Source: CAYNJF01 sp964351745
GTDB lineage: Bacteria; Pseudomonadota; Gammaproteobacteria; Berkiellales; Berkiellaceae
Assembly (NCBI GenBank): GCA_964351745.1
Contig: CAYGPI010000043.1
Coordinates: 1-21,524, forward strand
DNA length: 21,524 nucleotides
Direction: 5' to 3'
Shown here one piece after another: positions 8,300 to 15,727 of the stretch (position 1 is the first letter of the stretch; the number at the start of each line of letters is the position of its first letter). The position numbers and the translations under genes are program-made. The notes under the pieces are model-generated. The model was not told the origin of the DNA, searched no databases, and worked only from the letters and a program-made list of their open reading frames with translations.

Positions 8300-8695
8300 G
8301 TGAGTGCTCAAAAACAACAATGGTTAGTGTTTTCTGCGGAGCAGCATTCTTTTGCGATCCATACTGATGAGATTGTAGAGATAGTGCCTGTTGAGCGAAA
8401 CACTTTAACCAGTCTTTCTGCGCCTGGTGTGATAGGTTGGATTGACGTTCAGAGTCAAAAAGTGCCCATTTTAGATTTAGTTGCACAAATTTTTCATAAA
8501 ACGCCAGAGTATGGTCATCATGAAATTATTGTGATTCGTGGTAAGGAGCAGTTGATTGGTTTGATGGCAGAGCGTGTGCTTGCCGTAACGCAATTAGGTT
8601 GTGAGCAAGGTTTAAATCATTGTGTTGAGCAAGGGTTACTAGACTCTATTCATTATTTAAAACCTGAGCATTTAGCTGTGATGAGACACTCATGA
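8300..8695 (+). CDS. Stand-alone CheW-like domain protein
   Basis: A 131-residue protein consisting of one CheW-like domain (about residues 5-125). It has the family layout: a beta strand 'WLVFSAEQHSFAI', the segment 'VEIVPVE', then 'APGVIGWIDVQSQKVPILDL', and a later 'GLMAERVLAVTQL'. CheW domains couple chemoreceptors to the kinase CheA. No kinase, receptor or response regulator is in this window, so its partner is unknown. It corresponds in position to the CheW-type genes between motD and the DUF2802 gene in Pseudomonas. The start is GTG 8300. The stop overlaps the next gene by ATGA, so the two are likely co-translated. Confidence 0.85.
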   Translation: MSAQKQQWLVFSAEQHSFAIHTDEIVEIVPVERNTLTSLSAPGVIGWIDVQSQKVPILDLVAQIFHKTPEYGHHEIIVIRGKEQLIGLMAERVLAVTQLGCEQGLNHCVEQGLLDSIHYLKPEHLAVMRHS

Positions 8696-9183
8696 TAGAT
8701 CACATGATAGATTACAACATGTTATTCAAAATATATTTAGTTGTTTGCTCTAGTGCTTGCTCTCTAGCACTATTGGTTGGTCTTATTTCATTGGTTCGTC
8801 AGTCGAGATTGGCAGAAAGGTTGCAGATTTCAAGACGTGAAGCGAAAAAAAATAGTTCTCAGCTAGAGAAGCATTTAGTTACCATCTTGAAAACACAGGA
8901 TCAGTTTAGAGAAAAATTATCTCATATGGAAGAAAAGCTAACTGACTGGAATCAACGTTGCAACCGCTTAGAAGCTAGAGAAAGCCAATATGCGAGTTAT
9001 CACCACGCAGCCAAACTTGTAGAGCTTGGCGCGAGTGAAGATGATGTTGCTAAAACGTGTGGTTTGAGCCGTGCAGAAGCAGATTTAGTGGCTCTTGTGA
9101 ATCGGCATCAAACTCAAAAAACTAAACAAACAACCCAACCTTCATTTGACGAAACAAAACAGGATAATAGCGCTGCTTCATAA
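8692..9183 (+). CDS. DUF2802 membrane-anchored coiled-coil protein
   Basis: A 163-residue protein of unknown function. It has one N-terminal membrane helix (about residues 11-33), a charged, probably coiled-coil stretch (about 40-95), and a small C-terminal helical motif 'AKLVELGASEDDVAKTCGLS' (about 106-125). This C-terminal motif resembles a helix-turn-helix fold and is characteristic of the DUF2802 family found at the end of polar flagellar/chemotaxis clusters (e.g. downstream of cheW in Pseudomonas). ATG 8692 forms an ATGA overlap with the CheW-like gene; in-frame ATGs at 8704 and 8719 are alternatives. Its stop codon overlaps the convergent sohB gene by 6 bases. Confidence 0.8.
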   Translation: MIDHMIDYNMLFKIYLVVCSSACSLALLVGLISLVRQSRLAERLQISRREAKKNSSQLEKHLVTILKTQDQFREKLSHMEEKLTDWNQRCNRLEARESQYASYHHAAKLVELGASEDDVAKTCGLSRAEADLVALVNRHQTQKTKQTTQPSFDETKQDNSAAS

Positions 9184-10209
9184 AACTCGATCTTGTGGGC
9201 TATGCTTCATCATCTTCAGACATACATCTTGCACTTTGCTAATGCAAGAACCAATGGAAGAAGATATTTTACTTTTTAAATTCTCCTTTTGAACATAAGA
9301 AACTTCATAGATCTTCTTGTTAGGATGATTTTGTATAATGTATTCATCGCTCGTTGAAATAGCATCGATTAGATTCAGGCTAAAGGCATCTGTCGCATGC
9401 CAGTGTTCACCTGTGGCAATTTTACTAAGATCGACATTGGGTCTATTTTCGTCAATAAATGTTTTAAACAACGTGTGGGTCTGCTCAAGCTCTTCTTGAA
9501 ATTTTCTGCGAGCTTTATCAGTATTTTTACCCATAACGGTCAAAGTACGTTTAAATTGACCAGCATAATGTTGCTCATAATCAATATGATGCTTGGTTAG
9601 TAGGCGGTTAAAATTTGGAATTTGCCCCAAAACACCAATCGAACCCAAAATTGCAAAGGGTGCTGCAATAATTTTATTGGCGACACATGCCATAAGATAG
9701 CCACCACTAGCCGCTACTTTGTCGACAGAAACAGTGAGGCTCATGTTAGCGTCTCGAATTCTCTTTAGCTGTGAGGCCGCTAAACCATAGTGAGGTACAA
9801 AGCCGCCACCACTTTCTAGGATAAGCAGCACTTCATCGCTTGGCAGGGCAATGGTTAAGAGGGCTGTGATGGTTTCTCTTAGCCCTGATACTTCGTTTGC
9901 TCTAATGTCTCCATCAAATCGAAGGACGAATAATCGCTCTTTATCAATCGGATTCTTTTTGTCAGCTTTAAGTTGTTTTTTTCTATTTTTTTGAAGTTTT
10001 TTTAGTTCAGGTTTGCTTAGTAACTCTTGTTCAAAGCTCTCTCTAGTGTCATCGAGCTTTTCGCCAAGATCGATGATTTCAAAATGCCCGCCATCGTTTT
10101 TACCACGTTGCTTGAGACTAATGATAAAACTTAAAGTTACGATGATGGCTATCACCAGGGTAATAGCTTTCGCTAAAAATAGTCCATATTGAAAAAAGAA
10201 TCCATACAT
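9178..10209 (-). CDS. sohB: SohB-type inner-membrane serine peptidase (family S49)
   Basis: A 343-residue peptidase, close to the 349 residues of E. coli SohB. One N-terminal membrane helix (about residues 8-32) is followed by the SohB-specific N-terminal region with a very Lys-rich stretch (about 70-92). The S49 protease fold spans about 93-285. The nucleophile lies in 'VAASGGYLMACVANKI' (Ser168) and the general-base lysine in 'AGQFKRTLT' (Lys220). 'TGEHWHATDA' is also family-typical. It is predicted to cleave peptides or proteins at the periplasmic face. It is convergent with the DUF2802 gene and divergent from ccmA. It has no obvious functional link to the flagellar or cytochrome genes around it. 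Confidence 0.93.
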   Translation of the reverse strand: MYGFFFQYGLFLAKAITLVIAIIVTLSFIISLKQRGKNDGGHFEIIDLGEKLDDTRESFEQELLSKPELKKLQKNRKKQLKADKKNPIDKERLFVLRFDGDIRANEVSGLRETITALLTIALPSDEVLLILESGGGFVPHYGLAASQLKRIRDANMSLTVSVDKVAASGGYLMACVANKIIAAPFAILGSIGVLGQIPNFNRLLTKHHIDYEQHYAGQFKRTLTVMGKNTDKARRKFQEELEQTHTLFKTFIDENRPNVDLSKIATGEHWHATDAFSLNLIDAISTSDEYIIQNHPNKKIYEVSYVQKENLKSKISSSIGSCISKVQDVCLKMMKHSPQDRVL

Positions 10210-10249
10210 AATTTAGTTACTTATCTACCAAGGGTGACTCGAGAATACC

Positions 10250-10278
10250 ATTTTAAAAGGGTAAGGCCCACGTTGCAA
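10250..10278 (-). promoter_or_regulatory. Predicted sigma-70 promoter of sohB
   Basis: Read on the minus strand, TTGCAA (10273-10278) and TAAAAT (10250-10255) are separated by exactly 17 bases. They match the -35 consensus at 4 of 6 positions and the -10 at 5 of 6. Transcription would start near 10243, giving a leader of about 34 bases before the sohB ATG. Confidence 0.5.
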
Positions 10279-10326
10279 CGACAATGATGCGATTCGTCTT
10301 CTAGTAGCTACGAGTTTTTTGAAAAT

Positions 10327-10971
10327 ATGATAACATTGCTCACAAATTATAATGTTGGTTACTATGCTTTGAATTATTTTATCCGGGCAGAAAATCTTTC
10401 CTTTGCCCACTCTTGTGAATCAATCATCAAAGATTTAAGTTTTGTTGTGAGTGGAGGGGCTCGTTTGACTTTATCTGGCTCTAATGGAGCAGGTAAGTCA
10501 ACTTGTTTAAAATTGTTAGCTGGCATACTTGAGCCATGTAGTGGCCAGGTTAGTTTATCTATTGATCAAAGTTTCTATAATCAGATAGCTTTTTTAGGCC
10601 ACAAAGATGGATTGCATGGCGCTTTAGATCCTTTGAAACATTTTGATTTTGATTTATCTCTTTTCTTTAAGAGCCAGCAAACTCCTGCCCAGCGATTGGC
10701 GCATTGGGGGTTAGATAATTCACTTCAGTCTAGAGTGGTAAGTCAATTGTCTGCCGGCCAAAGAAAAAGAGCTGCCTTCGCTCTTCTTGAGGCTAAATCT
10801 GCAGGTGTGTGGCTTCTAGACGAGCCACATTTCAACCTAGATCCCCAAGGGCAAGCTCTAGTCAATGAGGCTATAGCGTCTCATTGTAAACAAGGTGGCA
10901 TTGTTATTTTAACCCAGCATGAAGATCCAAGTGATGGATCATTTATTAACTTGAGCGCTACCAATGTTTGA
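10327..10971 (+). CDS. ccmA: Heme exporter ATP-binding protein CcmA
   Basis: A 214-residue ABC ATPase that energises the CcmAB(C) complex, which releases holo-CcmE during cytochrome c maturation. Walker A is GSNGAGKST (about residues 51-59), the ABC signature LSAGQ at 141-145, Walker B VWLLDEP at 161-167 and the switch His at 198. 'LGHKDGL' marks the CcmA Q-loop region but has Lys where E. coli has Gln. The start is uncertain. ATG 10327 gives about 14 residues more than usual and has a poor Shine-Dalgarno; TTG 10369 would give a family-like start ('MNYFIRAENLSF'). First gene of the ccm operon; ccmB overlaps by 8 bases. Confidence 0.92.
   Translation: MITLLTNYNVGYYALNYFIRAENLSFAHSCESIIKDLSFVVSGGARLTLSGSNGAGKSTCLKLLAGILEPCSGQVSLSIDQSFYNQIAFLGHKDGLHGALDPLKHFDFDLSLFFKSQQTPAQRLAHWGLDNSLQSRVVSQLSAGQRKRAAFALLEAKSAGVWLLDEPHFNLDPQGQALVNEAIASHCKQGGIVILTQHEDPSDGSFINLSATNV
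10348..10353 (+). promoter_or_regulatory. Perfect TATAAT box inside the annotated 5' end of ccmA
   Basis: A consensus -10 hexamer lies 16 bases before the alternative TTG start 10369. No -35 hexamer with 16-18-base spacing was found, and no TGn extension. It may be chance in AT-rich DNA, or the real ccm promoter if ccmA starts at 10369. Confidence 0.25.
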
Positions 10972-11644
10972 AGCACTAATTAAAATTTTTTGCAGAGAAT
11001 GGGCTCTGCTTAGGTGCCAACCAAGCCAATGGATACAGCCATGGGTTTTTTTATGCTTTATGGCTGTGATGCCTGCAATTATGGTTGGGGAAACACTAAA
11101 ATCTAGCCCTTTATTGAGTGCAACATTAATTTATCTTGCGGTTGTATTTTCATCGATGCTGACTCTAGATAAGGCACTTAAAGAAGATCATGACAATGGC
11201 ACTTTTACACAGTGGATTTTAAGTCCATGGCCGTTATGGTGGCTGATGCTTGCAAAAACGCTGGCACATTGGCTATTTTGGGTTGCTCCGATGATTCTCA
11301 TTAGTCCGGTGATTATGATTATGTTAGGTTTTAAACTTGATATGTTGATCATCATGGCTCTTGGCCTCTTGATAGGGACTCCATTACTAAGTTTCGTAGG
11401 TGTCATGACTAGCGCCCTTACGCTTGGTCTCCACGCAAGTGGATTTTTAGTCGCTTTAATCATGCTGCCATTGATTATGCCTATGTTGCTGTTAAGCTTG
11501 TCACCTGTTCAGAGTTTGCTTCTTGGCTCTGATATAGGAGGCAGCATTGCTTTGCTTGGTGCCTTAACAATATTAACTTCAGTTTTATGCCCTTTAGCAT
11601 GCGCCTTTGGCGTTAAAGTGAGTCAATCATGTGGAAATTCTTAA
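10964..11644 (+). CDS. ccmB: Heme exporter membrane protein CcmB
   Basis: A 226-residue protein with six hydrophobic segments, the usual size and layout of CcmB, the permease partner of CcmA. Typical features are 'CREWALLRCQPSQW' at the N-terminus, 'DNGTFTQWILSPWPLWWLM' before the third helix, and 'ASGFLVALIMLPLIMPML' near the fifth helix. It acts in the inner membrane in the ABC complex that frees heme-loaded CcmE from CcmC. ATG 10964 overlaps the ccmA stop by 8 bases, and ccmC starts 16 bases before its stop, consistent with coupled translation. Confidence 0.93.
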   Translation: MFEALIKIFCREWALLRCQPSQWIQPWVFLCFMAVMPAIMVGETLKSSPLLSATLIYLAVVFSSMLTLDKALKEDHDNGTFTQWILSPWPLWWLMLAKTLAHWLFWVAPMILISPVIMIMLGFKLDMLIIMALGLLIGTPLLSFVGVMTSALTLGLHASGFLVALIMLPLIMPMLLLSLSPVQSLLLGSDIGGSIALLGALTILTSVLCPLACAFGVKVSQSCGNS

Positions 11645-12387
11645 GAGTATTCAATGCCTTCATCTATCCTGAAGGTGCTTATAGACTGATAACTAAAGTT
11701 CTACCTTTTCTTATTTTCTTGTCTGCATTACTGTTAGGGATTGGATTGTATGGAGCTCTTTACAGCTCTCCTCCTGATTATCAGCAAGGCGAAGGCGTTC
11801 GTATTATTTACGTTCATGTGCCTTGCGCTATGTTGTCAATGTTTATCTTTGGATTCATGGCTTGCTCATCAGCGTGTTTTCTAATTTGGAAAATTAAGCT
11901 TTATGACATATATGCATCTGCTGCGGCCCCGATTGGAGCAGCCTTTACGTTTCTTGCTTTGCTAACAGGGAGTTTATGGGGCAAGCCAATGTGGGGAACC
12001 TGGTGGATCTGGGATGCTCGTCTTACTTCAGAGTTAATTTTATTGTTTATATACCTAGCTTGCATTTTCTTGCGCAAATCACTGCCTTCTACAAATTCAT
12101 CTGCCAAAGTGTGTGCGATGTTGGCTGTTGTGGGGGCCATTGATTTGCCTATTATTCATTATTCAGTGAAGTGGTGGCATACGCTTCATCAGGGTAGCAC
12201 CTTAACGTTGTTTGGCAAGCCAAGTATTTCTCCAGAAATGTTATGGCCTCTTTTGACAATGATTCTGGCATTTGGCTTTATATTTATGAGTATATTTTTG
12301 GTTGAAGTGCGAACCTCAATCATTAAAAGTTTTGGGAATCAACAGTGGTTTAATGGAAGAGTAGGGCATGATAAATTGGTATCTTGA
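11629..12387 (+). CDS. ccmC: Heme handling protein CcmC
   Basis: A 252-residue, six-helix membrane protein of the heme-handling family. It carries the periplasmic tryptophan-rich WWD motif, WGTWWIWD, at about residues 122-129, and the external axial histidines expected of CcmC: His63 in 'IIYVHVP' and His187 in 'WWHTLHQGS'. It loads heme covalently onto CcmE. All key residues are present. The start overlaps ccmB by 16 bases, and ccmD begins inside its 3' end with a 20-base overlap. Confidence 0.96.
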   Translation: MWKFLRVFNAFIYPEGAYRLITKVLPFLIFLSALLLGIGLYGALYSSPPDYQQGEGVRIIYVHVPCAMLSMFIFGFMACSSACFLIWKIKLYDIYASAAAPIGAAFTFLALLTGSLWGKPMWGTWWIWDARLTSELILLFIYLACIFLRKSLPSTNSSAKVCAMLAVVGAIDLPIIHYSVKWWHTLHQGSTLTLFGKPSISPEMLWPLLTMILAFGFIFMSIFLVEVRTSIIKSFGNQQWFNGRVGHDKLVS

Positions 12388-12526
12388 TGGCTATGGAATC
12401 TATGTCTGGCCAGCTTATGCTGCGACTCTTTGTATGGTTGGCATCTTTGCTGTGCGTGCCTACTTGAGATATAAAAACGCCTTGAGGGGTTTCGTAAAAT
12501 CGAGGAAGCAAAGCTATGTCCCGTAA
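12368..12526 (+). CDS. ccmD: CcmD, small membrane subunit of the heme ABC complex
   Basis: A 52-residue protein that is easily missed because it overlaps ccmC by 20 bases and ccmE by 11. It reads 'MINWYLDGYGIYVWPAYAAT' followed by a hydrophobic helix and a basic tail (RYKNALRGFVKSRK). The 'GYGxYVWPAY' run, the single helix and the positively charged cytoplasmic tail are the CcmD hallmarks. CcmD stabilises CcmC-CcmE and is needed for release of holo-CcmE. ATG 12368 is preceded by a GGAAGAG-type Shine-Dalgarno. Position between ccmC and ccmE matches the usual operon order. Confidence 0.92.
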   Translation: MINWYLDGYGIYVWPAYAATLCMVGIFAVRAYLRYKNALRGFVKSRKQSYVP

Positions 12527-12935
12527 GCATAACCATCGGTTGTATTTATTGTTTGTGATGATTGCTGGGCTAAGTCTTGTGGTCTCACTTACGTTGTATG
12601 CGTTAAGGCAGAACATTAATATCTTTTATACACCATCCCAAATTGAAGCCAATGAAGTGGCCCATCTTCAGTTAGTTCGTGTTGGGGGTATGGTTGTCGA
12701 AGGAAGTATTGAGCGCCTTGGCCAACTTAAAGTTAAATTTACTTTAACTGACTATGCCCATACAGTTGACGTCTTTTACGATGGAATTTTGCCTGATTTA
12801 TTTAGAGAGGGGCAAGGCGTTGTGACAGAAGGTAAATTAACCAACATGGGGTTTATGGCTTCCATGGTTTTGGCCAAGCATGATGAGAATTATATGCCCA
12901 AAGAAGTTCGAGATACATTGAAGAGAAGTTTATGA
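12516..12935 (+). CDS. ccmE: Periplasmic heme chaperone CcmE
   Basis: A 139-residue heme chaperone. A short basic N-terminus precedes one membrane anchor (about residues 9-30). The periplasmic OB-fold beta-barrel follows (about 45-120). The heme-attachment motif is 'LAKHDENYMP': His122 is the covalent heme site and Tyr126 the axial ligand. It accepts heme from CcmC and delivers it to CcmF. The C-terminal tail is short. It overlaps ccmD upstream and ccmF downstream (ATGA). Confidence 0.96.
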   Translation: MSRKHNHRLYLLFVMIAGLSLVVSLTLYALRQNINIFYTPSQIEANEVAHLQLVRVGGMVVEGSIERLGQLKVKFTLTDYAHTVDVFYDGILPDLFREGQGVVTEGKLTNMGFMASMVLAKHDENYMPKEVRDTLKRSL

Positions 12936-14812
12936 TTCCAGAGATTGGTCACTTTGCTCTTATCTGCGCTCTAGTGTTAAGTTTTATGTCGGCTTCTCTT
13001 TTCTTTGTTCGTGCAAAATCTTCCCTTTTAGACGTTGCTAAGACTTTAAGCTTTATACAGTGTTTTTGTGTCTTGATAAGTATTTTATCTTTGGTATTCG
13101 CAGCTCTGACAAATGATTTTTCTGTTGATTATATCGCCAATCATTCAAATTCAAATTTACCAACTATGTTTAAAGCAACCATGTTATGGGGGGCGCATGA
13201 AGGCTCCATGTTATTGTGGTTATTCATACTCAATCTTTGGGGGTTAACGCTAAATCATGCTGACCTTAAAGAAGTCCGAGTATTGGCAAGTAGTATCATG
13301 GGTGGGCTTTGTGCTGGAATTGGGTTATTTATACTTTTAACCTCGAATCCATTCTTGAGGCTTTTGCCCAATGCGCCTCCAGAAGGTGGGGATCTTAATC
13401 CTTTGCTACAAGATTTTGCCTTTATTATTCACCCTCCTATTTTATATGCAGGCTATGTTGGGTTAAGTATCCCCTTTATTCTTGCTATATGTTTGTTATT
13501 AAAACCTGAGTTAAAGCCGGTGCTTGTTTATCATATGAGACGCATAACATTGGCAGCTTGGTCGTTTTTAACGATAGGGATTACTTTGGGTAGCTGGTGG
13601 GCTTACTATGAGCTCGGCTGGGGAGGTTGGTGGTTTTGGGATCCAGTTGAAAATGCATCTTTAATGCCTTGGTTGTCTAGCTGTGCGTTATTACATGTTC
13701 TGATAGCCTCTCAAAAGCGAGAAATTTTTCCTGGACTCTTGAGTTTCCTGGCTATTTTAAGTTTTGCCATGAGCTTATTAGGCACATTTTTAGTTAGATC
13801 TGGTGTTTTAACTTCAGTTCATTCGTTTGCAAGTGATCCAAGTCGTGGTGCTTATATTTTAGGTTATTTTGCCGTCACTATAGGTGGGGCTTTGGTCGTT
13901 TATTTCCTGAAACAACGCCATGAGTCAAAAAATTTGAAGCCTTGGTCTAAAGAAATCATGTTGCTAAGTCAGGCTTTGTGCATGCTAGTGGCACTTGCTT
14001 CCATTTTATTGGGCACGTTATATCCTATTATTGTTGACGCGCTTTTAGGTAAACGACTATCTGTCGGGGCGCCGTACTTTAGTAGTATTTTAGTCCCGCT
14101 TTTTTGTGTGCTACTTGTACTGATGGCTTTTGGCCCTCAGACTTATTGGAATAGATCATCATTATTGAAAATTCGAACCCCGTTAATTATCTTACTATTG
14201 GCTGTTTTAAGTCTTGGGGGTGCAGGTGCTCTAGGTTTTGGGCTGACACTGAAACATGCGTTTGTTTTTAGCCTTGGTCTGTGTGTTTTTCTCATGATTT
14301 TGAAGACGTTAAATCCAACTAATTGGCGTCAACCGGTCACGATAGCGCATGCTGGAGTTGCACTTTGTGCCATGGCCATGGCTTTAAGTACAGCCTTTGA
14401 TATTGAGAAAGACTTTGCTGTTGATGTGGGTGAAAAGGTTTCCGTTGGTGGTTATCACTTTGAAGTTAAGAGCTTTGTTGAGCAAGAAAATCTTCACTAT
14501 ATGTCTGTTGTCGCTCATGTCGATGTCCTTAAAAAAGGAAAAAAAGTAGCAACTTTATTGCCTGAAAAAAGGTATTATAAGGCTAGAGAAATGGCTTTGT
14601 CTGAAACGGCTATTAGTGCAGGGGTCTTAAAAGATTTGTATTTGGCCCTTGGAGAGCCTCTTGATAAAGGCTGGTCTATGCGAATATATATCAAACCATT
14701 TATTCGTTGGATATGGATAGGTGCTTTCATGATGGCTGCGGCAGGATTTCTAGCAAGCTATAAAATGTTGAATCGATCAAAAATTAAAGTATATGAGGCT
14801 CATTATGGATAA
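12932..14812 (+). CDS. ccmF: Cytochrome c heme lyase subunit CcmF
   Basis: A 626-residue multi-pass membrane protein of the heme lyase family, slightly shorter than the roughly 650 usual. It has the WWD domain 'GWGGWWFWDPVENASLMPW' at about residues 229-247 and conserved 'MLWGAHEGSMLLW' (about 84-96) and 'FIIHPPILYAGYVG' (about 164-177), which carry heme-ligand histidines. A periplasmic domain lies near the C-terminus (about 495-585), followed by a last membrane helix. With CcmH and CcmI it attaches heme from CcmE to the CXXCH motif of apocytochromes. It overlaps ccmE by 4 bases and ccmG by 8. Confidence 0.96.
   Translation: MIPEIGHFALICALVLSFMSASLFFVRAKSSLLDVAKTLSFIQCFCVLISILSLVFAALTNDFSVDYIANHSNSNLPTMFKATMLWGAHEGSMLLWLFILNLWGLTLNHADLKEVRVLASSIMGGLCAGIGLFILLTSNPFLRLLPNAPPEGGDLNPLLQDFAFIIHPPILYAGYVGLSIPFILAICLLLKPELKPVLVYHMRRITLAAWSFLTIGITLGSWWAYYELGWGGWWFWDPVENASLMPWLSSCALLHVLIASQKREIFPGLLSFLAILSFAMSLLGTFLVRSGVLTSVHSFASDPSRGAYILGYFAVTIGGALVVYFLKQRHESKNLKPWSKEIMLLSQALCMLVALASILLGTLYPIIVDALLGKRLSVGAPYFSSILVPLFCVLLVLMAFGPQTYWNRSSLLKIRTPLIILLLAVLSLGGAGALGFGLTLKHAFVFSLGLCVFLMILKTLNPTNWRQPVTIAHAGVALCAMAMALSTAFDIEKDFAVDVGEKVSVGGYHFEVKSFVEQENLHYMSVVAHVDVLKKGKKVATLLPEKRYYKAREMALSETAISAGVLKDLYLALGEPLDKGWSMRIYIKPFIRWIWIGAFMMAAAGFLASYKMLNRSKIKVYEAHYG
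14795..14798 (+). promoter_or_regulatory. Shine-Dalgarno deciding the ccmG start
   Basis: GAGG lies 6 bases before ATG 14805. It favours that start over the in-frame ATG at 14793, which overlaps this site and has no comparable signal upstream. Confidence 0.6.
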
Positions 14813-15350
14813 GAGTAAATGGATAAAGATAGCTCCGTTGTTTGTATTGGCGGGGGTTATTTTGTTGTTATGGAAAGCCTTGTCCTTAGATCCCAATACT
14901 TTACCTGTGGAAAGGATGGGTGAGCGGTTGCCAGCATTTACTTTGCCAGATTTGTATCAGATGGATAAAACCATTAGCAATGCGCAGCTACCAAGTGAGC
15001 CTAGCTTGCTGCATGTTTGGGCGTCTTGGTGTGGTGTCTGTAGTAAAGAGTTCCCACAATTGATGCAATTAAAGAATAAAGGTATTTCAATCATTGGGAT
15101 TAACTATCGAGATGACCCAGATCAAGCCAAAGCCTTTCTGGCTGAATCTGGCAATCCTTTTTCAAGCAGTATCGCTGATGTCAATGGAAAGTTTGGTTTG
15201 GATCTTGGAGTGTACGGCACACCAGAAACTTATGTCATTGATGGGCATGGAACTTTAAGATACCGTCATATAGGATTGCTAGATGATGAGCACGATATCC
15301 AAGAATTAATGTTGGCGCTCGAAGAGGCCAAGGAAGAAAGGGCGAGTTGA
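14805..15350 (+). CDS. ccmG: Membrane-anchored thioredoxin-like CcmG/DsbE
   Basis: A 181-residue periplasmic thiol-disulfide reductant. An N-terminal membrane anchor (about residues 7-24) is followed by a thioredoxin fold with active site WCGVC (Trp75, Cys76, Cys79) and the cis-proline loop 'GVYGTPETYVID' (Pro140), both typical of CcmG. It reduces the CXXCH cysteines of apocytochrome, directly or through CcmH. The start at 14805 overlaps the ccmF stop by 8 bases. ccmH begins on the last base of this stop codon (TGATG). Confidence 0.95.
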   Translation: MDKSKWIKIAPLFVLAGVILLLWKALSLDPNTLPVERMGERLPAFTLPDLYQMDKTISNAQLPSEPSLLHVWASWCGVCSKEFPQLMQLKNKGISIIGINYRDDPDQAKAFLAESGNPFSSSIADVNGKFGLDLGVYGTPETYVIDGHGTLRYRHIGLLDDEHDIQELMLALEEAKEERAS

Positions 15351-15727
15351 TGATACGTAGGTGTTTACTTACCTTGTTCTTAGGGATGAAAATAAGTTTA
15401 GGGATTTGTGGGCAGCTTTCTGAGCAGCAGCAAACTAAATTTCATCATATTCTTCAGGAAACACGGTGCGTAACATGCTTAAATCAGAATTTGCTAGATT
15501 CAACGGCTCCAGTTGCAGTAGCCATGCGTGATGAAATTTTGTCACAGATAAAACAAGGTCGTTCAGAAGATGAAATACGTTACTTCTTAGTAACCCGATA
15601 TGGCGAGTTTGTTAGTTTTAGGCCTGCAATGAGTTTGCAAAACTTGGTGCTCTGGGGGGCCCCCTGGTTCTTGATGTTGAGTGCATTAGGAATCATTTGG
15701 CAACGCACAAGGCCTAAAAAGCTATGA
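15350..15727 (+). CDS. ccmH: Cytochrome c maturation protein CcmH (short form)
   Basis: A 125-residue protein with an N-terminal signal or anchor (about residues 5-21), the redox motif RCVTC (Cys40, Cys43) followed by 'LNQNLLDS', and a C-terminal membrane helix (about 99-117). This is the short CcmH with CcmI encoded separately, as in Pseudomonas, unlike the fused CcmH of E. coli. It handles apocytochrome thiols together with CcmG. ATG 15350 is preferred over a TTG directly before it, because it shares one base with the ccmG stop and follows AAGGGCGAG. Confidence 0.94.
   Translation: MIRRCLLTLFLGMKISLGICGQLSEQQQTKFHHILQETRCVTCLNQNLLDSTAPVAVAMRDEILSQIKQGRSEDEIRYFLVTRYGEFVSFRPAMSLQNLVLWGAPWFLMLSALGIIWQRTRPKKL

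Noticed and set aside
10225..10410. Minus-strand 61-codon frame across the sohB/ccmA gap
   Set aside because: It covers the sohB promoter and the ccmA 5' end, and has no recognisable protein features.
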